Positions 19,566 to 23,586 of a stretch of DNA of 23,586 nucleotides are shown here, piece by piece. Position numbers and translations under genes: made by a program. The stretch spans positions 1 through 23,586 of IMG/VR virus record IMGVR_UViG_3300020177_001040, one strand, 5' to 3'. Each line of letters starts with the position of its first letter. The first letter of the stretch is position 1. The notes under the pieces are model-generated. The model was not told where the DNA came from. It worked only from the letters and a program-made list of their open reading frames with translations, and searched no databases. Source of the DNA: a virus.

Positions 19566-22500
19566 TTAGAACTTCAAGTTCACTTTCATGCCTAGGTTAA
19601 CTTCATTGTTACCTGAGACACCTGCAACATTGCTACGATGCTCTGCATAGCCAGCAAGTGCAACATTGTTTACATTATATTTTACAAACAAACCGGTATC
19701 ATATTCAATATTTTTCGTACTTGCATCAGCACTTCCTTCATTAAATAATACCTGTCCGTCAAGTGTACGTCCTACTGGAACCTTGTAGTTCATCTTACCG
19801 CTTGTAACTGTCATTGGCTGACTAAAGTTAGCGCCAACAGTCCACCCGTTAGTAAACTTGTAACCTGCACCGACACCCCAACTGTTACTTACTAGGGTGC
19901 TGTACCCAGTTACTAGACTAAACTCCTTGGATGACTCAACGTCTGTCATGCCCAACTGGAAGTTACCAAACCCAAACCAGTTCTCATCAAACTTGTGATT
20001 GAGACGCAAGCCTGCATAGTTTGTGGTGTGTGACTCACCAACTCCCATAAAGCCTTCCTGAACGTTGTTAAGGAACTTACCTGTCTCCTTAATCATTCCA
20101 AGTGCGGCAGTAATAGTAGTTTCTTCGCTACTATGCACATCATACTCTGTACGCATGCCCCAGTCGCCATTGGCTTTAGCATCTGGGTCAAACTTGAATG
20201 ATGTCCTAATACCAAACAAGTCACTAGTGCCTTCGCCGGCATTAGCAAGATTCCAATAACCGTCATAGTTTGCACCAAAACTTAGTGCTTCTGTTGACGA
20301 TCCAGGACGAGTATCAATAGCTTGAGTGTTGTTTAGATTGATTGTAAAATCACGCTCAAAGCTATCAAGCACCGTAACATTACTTAGTGCCGCAAATGCA
20401 TCGCTACTAATACTTCCGACAGCAGCGCCACCACTTAGTGTTTCAAGGTTAGCAATAGCACCACTCGTACGCCCGCTTGTTGGAATACCTGTTGCACCTA
20501 CAGGCTGTGTAGCCTTGTCCAAGTCCAACATGCCTTGTCCATGTGTTTCCACAGTGTAACCTGGCAGGTCCTTGTTAGTAGTCTGCAGAACAAGTTTAAC
20601 GAGGTTTTCACCTTTCATATGTGGCCACATCTGGTGTAGGATAGCAAGTGATCCTGTAACCACAGGAGCAGCCATACTTGTACCACTCATTGTTACAGTT
20701 GTGCCATCCTTGTAAGCACTTTCAATACGTTCGCCTGGAGCAAGGATATAGAAGTCGCTAGCCCTTGCAGCATCTTTACAGAGATTATTTGTAAAGTCCC
20801 AGGTGGCACAAACAGTACCAGCCTTGTTGCTGAAACTAGAGATTTTATTGTTAGTAACATCATAGCTACCAACAATCAGCATGCGTCCGCCCATAATAAG
20901 GTTTCCATTTGCATCAGTAGCATGGGCCATCTGTGCACTGCCTGATACATAGTCTTTAGCAAAGTTACCAGCACTGTTCACAAGGATCTGTTCGCTACCT
21001 AGTGCAGTCGCCCACAACTTGGCTTCGTCTACAGCACCATTGTATCCATTCTCACCGTAGTACCAGTGATTACTGTAATTCATTCCAGAACCGATATTTA
21101 CGATACTGCTTCTGAACGCACTGTCTTCATTCCAGTTTGCACTGGCACTGAAAGCAATACTACCCAAATCTCTGGCCCATGCTGCGCCAGCTCTAGCTCG
21201 CTGGAAGCTATAAACAGTGCTGTCAGTCACCTTAACTACAGCTACGTCTGCATCGAATGCAACACCGTGGATGCCTGACCCGTTCTTACGCCCAGCCGCG
21301 ATGCCCAACACATGACTACCGTGACCAACGTTGTCATCCATAAAAGTGTTAGTGCCGCCAGTTAGTGTATTATACTCATGCTTCACCGCACTAGAAAGAT
21401 CTGTATGATCTCTGTCCCAGCCAGTATCAGCAATGGTAATTAGACTGCCTTTACCTGTCCAACCACGTGAGTAAGCAACATCTGCTTTAACAGCACTCAG
21501 AAAGTTTACGCCTTTAGTGCCTGTAAATTCTGATGTACGATAACTTGTTGGATCAGTATTATAACCTGCTGTGCGAGTTCCCATATCCGGGTGATCGTCA
21601 GCAATAGGCGTAGTATCAGCCGGCGCATCTGTGGTTGTGGTGCTCATTACCTTGGTCCAGGTATCCTTGGCAACAGTACTAGCAGTCTTTACATCAGTAA
21701 CAGTGTCACCACGAATAATCTTCTCAGTACCATCAGTCCAAATCTGCTTGGTGACTGGAGTAGTTTTTGTGGTAGTAGTAGTTGTTACTGTGGCTGTAGT
21801 GGTATAGTAACGAGTAACTGTTGTAATGATTTTGCTATCAACTGTTTCAGTTGTAGTTTTATCCTCATAAACAGTATCAAATACCGGCTCGCTCTCTACT
21901 ACTTCAGTAATGATTTCGTTTGTTGTTGTTTCCTTGGTAACCACATGTTCAGTAGTTGAGTTACTAGTGGACTCACTAGTAGTTACTACTACTTCGTTTT
22001 CCACACTACTAATAACTTCATCCGTAGCATCATGAGTGAACGAGTGTCCATCCTCATATGTATAGACGCTGATCTTAGGATAAGTTTTAGTAGTAGTAAC
22101 TGGCGTGGTAGTCGTTGTAGTTGTCTTACGAATCGTATTGTGTAGAATGCTACCATCACTCTGTGTAACCTTCTCTACACGATCTTCGTATACATTCTCG
22201 ACTGACGCTGAACCGCGTGTAACCGTAATTGCAGGATCGTTATTTTCTTTAACACTGTAAGCAATAGTTTTAGATAGCGATTCAGTACTTACCTGCGGTG
22301 ATGCATCAAGAGTTACCTTATAAGGAACTTCTCGTTCTGCACCATTTTCAGTCTTAGTTGTACCATCGCTGAATACAGAGGTTGTTACGTTCTGTAATGT
22401 AACACTCCAGCTACGATCATATACCATCTTCTTAGTTGTAGTGCGTGTCCAGCTAGCAGTACGAGTTAGGTCACTAATTCCAGTGCCGCCACGCACTGTC

Positions 22501-23114
22501 TGCTCACCGTCTGTAACAACGGTTTCACTAATACGCTCTGCCGAACTTGTAGCTGTAGTTTCAGATACCTTTACTGCGCTTGTGCTTGAGCTAATAAGAG
22601 TTGGTACAACATTATTAAAGATATCCTTTTTAGTATCTTCAATAACCTTATCCAGTGATTCTTTCTTTTCCATAAAGACAAACTTGGTAGTATCGTAAGC
22701 CTTGCCTTCAGTTACGTTAACAACAAGTGGACGCACCTGATTTTTGAGGATGTTTACTACAGCTTCAGCTTTCTGAAAGTCAGGATCAGCTAGTTTTACT
22801 GCCAAGAGTTTGGCATTCATTTCTGCCTTATGGCTATCCCAACTAGCTATAACATTGTCAATCTTGCTGACAATGTCTCCTGCCATATGTTTGTCTGCTT
22901 GTGTAGGATTAAGGATTGCACTAAGGCTTGATGCGCCCTGTGCTTCCATTACTGCTGCCTCTAGAGCAGAAATTTCACCTGAGATAGCAGCAAAATTGAT
23001 ATTCGCTGTAGGACTAAGTTCACGCTTTACTGTGTTAACTGCGCTTCCGCCACCCTGACACGCTGTCAGCATTGTAGTGGCGAGCAATGCGCTTGCTAGT
23101 GTCTTATAAGTCAT
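19566..23114 (-). CDS. Lipoprotein subtilisin (S8) with C-terminal beta-barrel
   Basis: 1182 residues, ATG at 23114. Residues 1-19 form a lipoprotein signal ending in the lipobox Leu-Thr-Ala-Cys19. Residues 40-170 are helical. Residues 180-505 are Thr/Ser/Val-rich with recurring Asp-Gly-[Thr/Ser/Glu/His] turns (202, 250, 320, 355, 461). The S8 peptidase domain spans about 535-870: Asp563 in 'IADTGWD', His598 in 'GHGSHV', oxyanion Asn717 in 'SAGNF', Ser813 in 'SGTSMAAP'. The last 230 residues have alternating amphipathic strands with Gly/aromatic patterning and end Asn-Leu-Lys-Phe, as in outer-membrane beta-barrels and autotransporter translocators. The protein probably sits at the host outer membrane with the protease on an exposed passenger. 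Such a gene is unusual in a phage; a bacterial origin or lysogenic-conversion-like role is inferred. Cys769 and Cys779 could form a disulfide. Confidence 0.85.
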   Translation of the reverse strand: MTYKTLASALLATTMLTACQGGGSAVNTVKRELSPTANINFAAISGEISALEAAVMEAQGASSLSAILNPTQADKHMAGDIVSKIDNVIASWDSHKAEMNAKLLAVKLADPDFQKAEAVVNILKNQVRPLVVNVTEGKAYDTTKFVFMEKKESLDKVIEDTKKDIFNNVVPTLISSSTSAVKVSETTATSSAERISETVVTDGEQTVRGGTGISDLTRTASWTRTTTKKMVYDRSWSVTLQNVTTSVFSDGTTKTENGAEREVPYKVTLDASPQVSTESLSKTIAYSVKENNDPAITVTRGSASVENVYEDRVEKVTQSDGSILHNTIRKTTTTTTTPVTTTKTYPKISVYTYEDGHSFTHDATDEVISSVENEVVVTTSESTSNSTTEHVVTKETTTNEIITEVVESEPVFDTVYEDKTTTETVDSKIITTVTRYYTTTATVTTTTTTKTTPVTKQIWTDGTEKIIRGDTVTDVKTASTVAKDTWTKVMSTTTTDAPADTTPIADDHPDMGTRTAGYNTDPTSYRTSEFTGTKGVNFLSAVKADVAYSRGWTGKGSLITIADTGWDRDHTDLSSAVKHEYNTLTGGTNTFMDDNVGHGSHVLGIAAGRKNGSGIHGVAFDADVAVVKVTDSTVYSFQRARAGAAWARDLGSIAFSASANWNEDSAFRSSIVNIGSGMNYSNHWYYGENGYNGAVDEAKLWATALGSEQILVNSAGNFAKDYVSGSAQMAHATDANGNLIMGGRMLIVGSYDVTNNKISSFSNKAGTVCATWDFTNNLCKDAARASDFYILAPGERIESAYKDGTTVTMSGTSMAAPVVTGSLAILHQMWPHMKGENLVKLVLQTTNKDLPGYTVETHGQGMLDLDKATQPVGATGIPTSGRTSGAIANLETLSGGAAVGSISSDAFAALSNVTVLDSFERDFTINLNNTQAIDTRPGSSTEALSFGANYDGYWNLANAGEGTSDLFGIRTSFKFDPDAKANGDWGMRTEYDVHSSEETTITAALGMIKETGKFLNNVQEGFMGVGESHTTNYAGLRLNHKFDENWFGFGNFQLGMTDVESSKEFSLVTGYSTLVSNSWGVGAGYKFTNGWTVGANFSQPMTVTSGKMNYKVPVGRTLDGQVLFNEGSADASTKNIEYDTGLFVKYNVNNVALAGYAEHRSNVAGVSGNNEVNLGMKVNLKF

Positions 23115-23140
23115 TTTAACCCCGTGTTAGTTTGACTAAA

Positions 23141-23169
23141 AAGAGCATGTTCACCTTGAACATACTCTT
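23141..23169. repeat. 13-bp inverted repeat at the protease gene start
   Basis: AAGAGCATGTTCA (23141-23153) and TGAACATACTCTT (23157-23169) pair over 13 positions (one mismatch at DNA level, G-U in minus-strand RNA) around a 3-nt loop. On the minus strand it is followed by a T run (23142-23138). It begins 1 nt after the -10 box, so it covers the transcription start. It may be an operator or a 5' attenuator. Confidence 0.6.
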
Positions 23170-23197
23170 ATAATAACACAGAGTCTAGACTTGTCTA
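23170..23197 (-). promoter_or_regulatory. Promoter of the protease operon (16-nt spacer family)
   Basis: Minus strand: TAGACA (23197-23192), 16-nt spacer ending GTGT, TATTAT (23175-23170). This is the layout of the 7.8-9.0 kb promoters (GG before the -35, 16 nt, GTG just before TATTAT). The spacer contains the 10-bp palindrome AGTCTAGACT. Confidence 0.6.
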
Positions 23198-23216
23198 CCG
23201 TTTCTTAAATTTTTTG

Positions 23217-23537
23217 TTAATGTGGAAGTTTAAACATTTCCAACTTAATAATACTACTAATTTTTGTATCAAAATCATCTTCGTCATTGATAATATAAAG
23301 ATTACTATTATTAACGTCGTTAAGACCATCATATCTATTGAATTGAATTATATATCCACCTGTAGCTCTAGCAACTTGCATATTTAATCCTTCTACCCCT
23401 ATATTACTGGGAGTAGGCCTACCATGAGTAGGGACGTTAGGAATACTCCTAGCGTCGACGCTAGGGGTTGAATTACAAGATTGCGATTCCCACGCCTTTT
23501 TACTTTGTTTATAAAACCATTTATCAAACCATTTCAT
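23217..23537 (-). CDS. Conserved small phage protein
   Basis: 106 residues, ATG at 23537 preceded by AAGGAAAG. The basic, aromatic N-terminus 'MKWFDKWFYKQSKKAW', a Pro/Ser linker, and a C-terminal domain 'GGYIIQFNRYDG', 'NSNLYIINDEDDF', ending in a Lys-Leu-Glu-Met helix, resemble a conserved T4-like marine phage hypothetical, from memory. The C-terminal domain is alpha/beta. Function is unknown. The 102-nt gap to the protease gene holds that gene's promoter and dyad. Confidence 0.75.
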   Translation of the reverse strand: MKWFDKWFYKQSKKAWESQSCNSTPSVDARSIPNVPTHGRPTPSNIGVEGLNMQVARATGGYIIQFNRYDGLNDVNNSNLYIINDEDDFDTKISSIIKLEMFKLPH

Positions 23538-23586
23538 ACTTTACTTTCCTTTATATTAAGTAAATCCCACGCTTTGTAATGCTTTT
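23534..23586 (-). CDS. 3' end of an upstream gene (partial)
   Basis: The frame ending in TGA at 23536-23534 is open to the right edge of the window; its 16 residues end Asn-Ile-Lys-Glu-Ser-Lys-Val. The stop overlaps the next ATG as ATGA, the coupling seen throughout this operon, which is the main support. Other frames also reach the edge with stops nearby, so this is tentative. Confidence 0.35.
   Translation of the reverse strand, partial: KHYKAWDLLNIKESKV

Noticed and set aside
21591-21959. Cys/Ser-rich plus-strand frame opposite the Thr-rich stalk
   Set aside because: The reverse complement of Thr/Val-rich codons gives such Cys/Ser-rich shadows; no start signal.
22854-22877. ATTGTCA/TGACAAT inverted repeat inside the protease gene
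   Set aside because: It is a short repeat in coding sequence with no -10 box or neighbouring start; probably chance.
23138-23169. Hairpin plus T run as a plain terminator for the gene ending at 23217
   Set aside because: It lies downstream of a good promoter's -10 box and covers the predicted start site, so an operator or attenuator role fits better; a terminator role is not excluded.

Overview
The window looks like part of a large tailed-phage genome, most likely a marine T4-like myophage infecting a Gram-negative bacterium. The signs are short genes packed with 1-30 nt overlaps, a T4 RNase H/flap-type 5'-3' exonuclease, ThyX, queuosine-pathway QueE and QueD, a PRPP-type phosphoribosyltransferase, a 2OG-Fe(II) oxygenase, and many small proteins resembling conserved hypotheticals of marine T4-like phages. 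No head, tail or terminase gene lies in the window, so phage identity is inferred. The QueD variant and the lipoprotein/beta-barrel protease suggest a proteobacterial, possibly alphaproteobacterial, host.

Layout. 26-2874 (+): an AT-rich surface-glycan-like block (glycosyltransferase-like, SGNH hydrolase, duplicated GT-A-like protein). It converges, with a 63-nt coding overlap, on a minus-strand operon (5888 to 2812): a small acidic protein, a protein with a basic AT-hook-like tail, ThyX, an unknown protein, an RNA-polymerase-omega-like protein and a DegT/DnrJ aminotransferase. 5937-6395 (+) is a lone secreted protein. 6402-10304 is a visibly more GC-rich island: a MoxR AAA+ ATPase (-) and a metallopeptidase/VWA protein (+), separated by three small genes. 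Five sigma70-type promoters of the same architecture drive this island, with two terminator hairpins between the divergent pair.

10297-23586 is all minus strand. Read in the direction of transcription it starts at the right edge: a conserved small protein; a 1182-residue lipoprotein subtilisin with a C-terminal beta-barrel; GNAT; cupin-like; phosphoribosyltransferase; DUF3307 membrane protein; 2OG oxygenase; PP-loop ATPase; then a new promoter and leader; QueD; HeH/SAP-like protein; QueE; phosphoglycerate-mutase-like phosphatase; a conserved small protein; an SGNH-like protein; the exonuclease; and a run of small conserved phage-type proteins.

Functional reading. ThyX, the phosphoribosyltransferase and the exonuclease fit nucleotide supply and replication. 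QueD and QueE make 7-deazaguanine precursors, probably for DNA or tRNA modification; FolE, QueC and a transglycosylase are not seen here. The glycosyltransferase-like, SGNH and aminotransferase genes suggest glycan modification. The MoxR/VWA pair is a chaperone-like remodelling module of unknown target. The most unusual items are the phage-borne lipoprotein protease, the QueE with a displaced cluster cysteine, the omega-like protein, and the shared promoter/operator architecture of the MoxR/VWA island.
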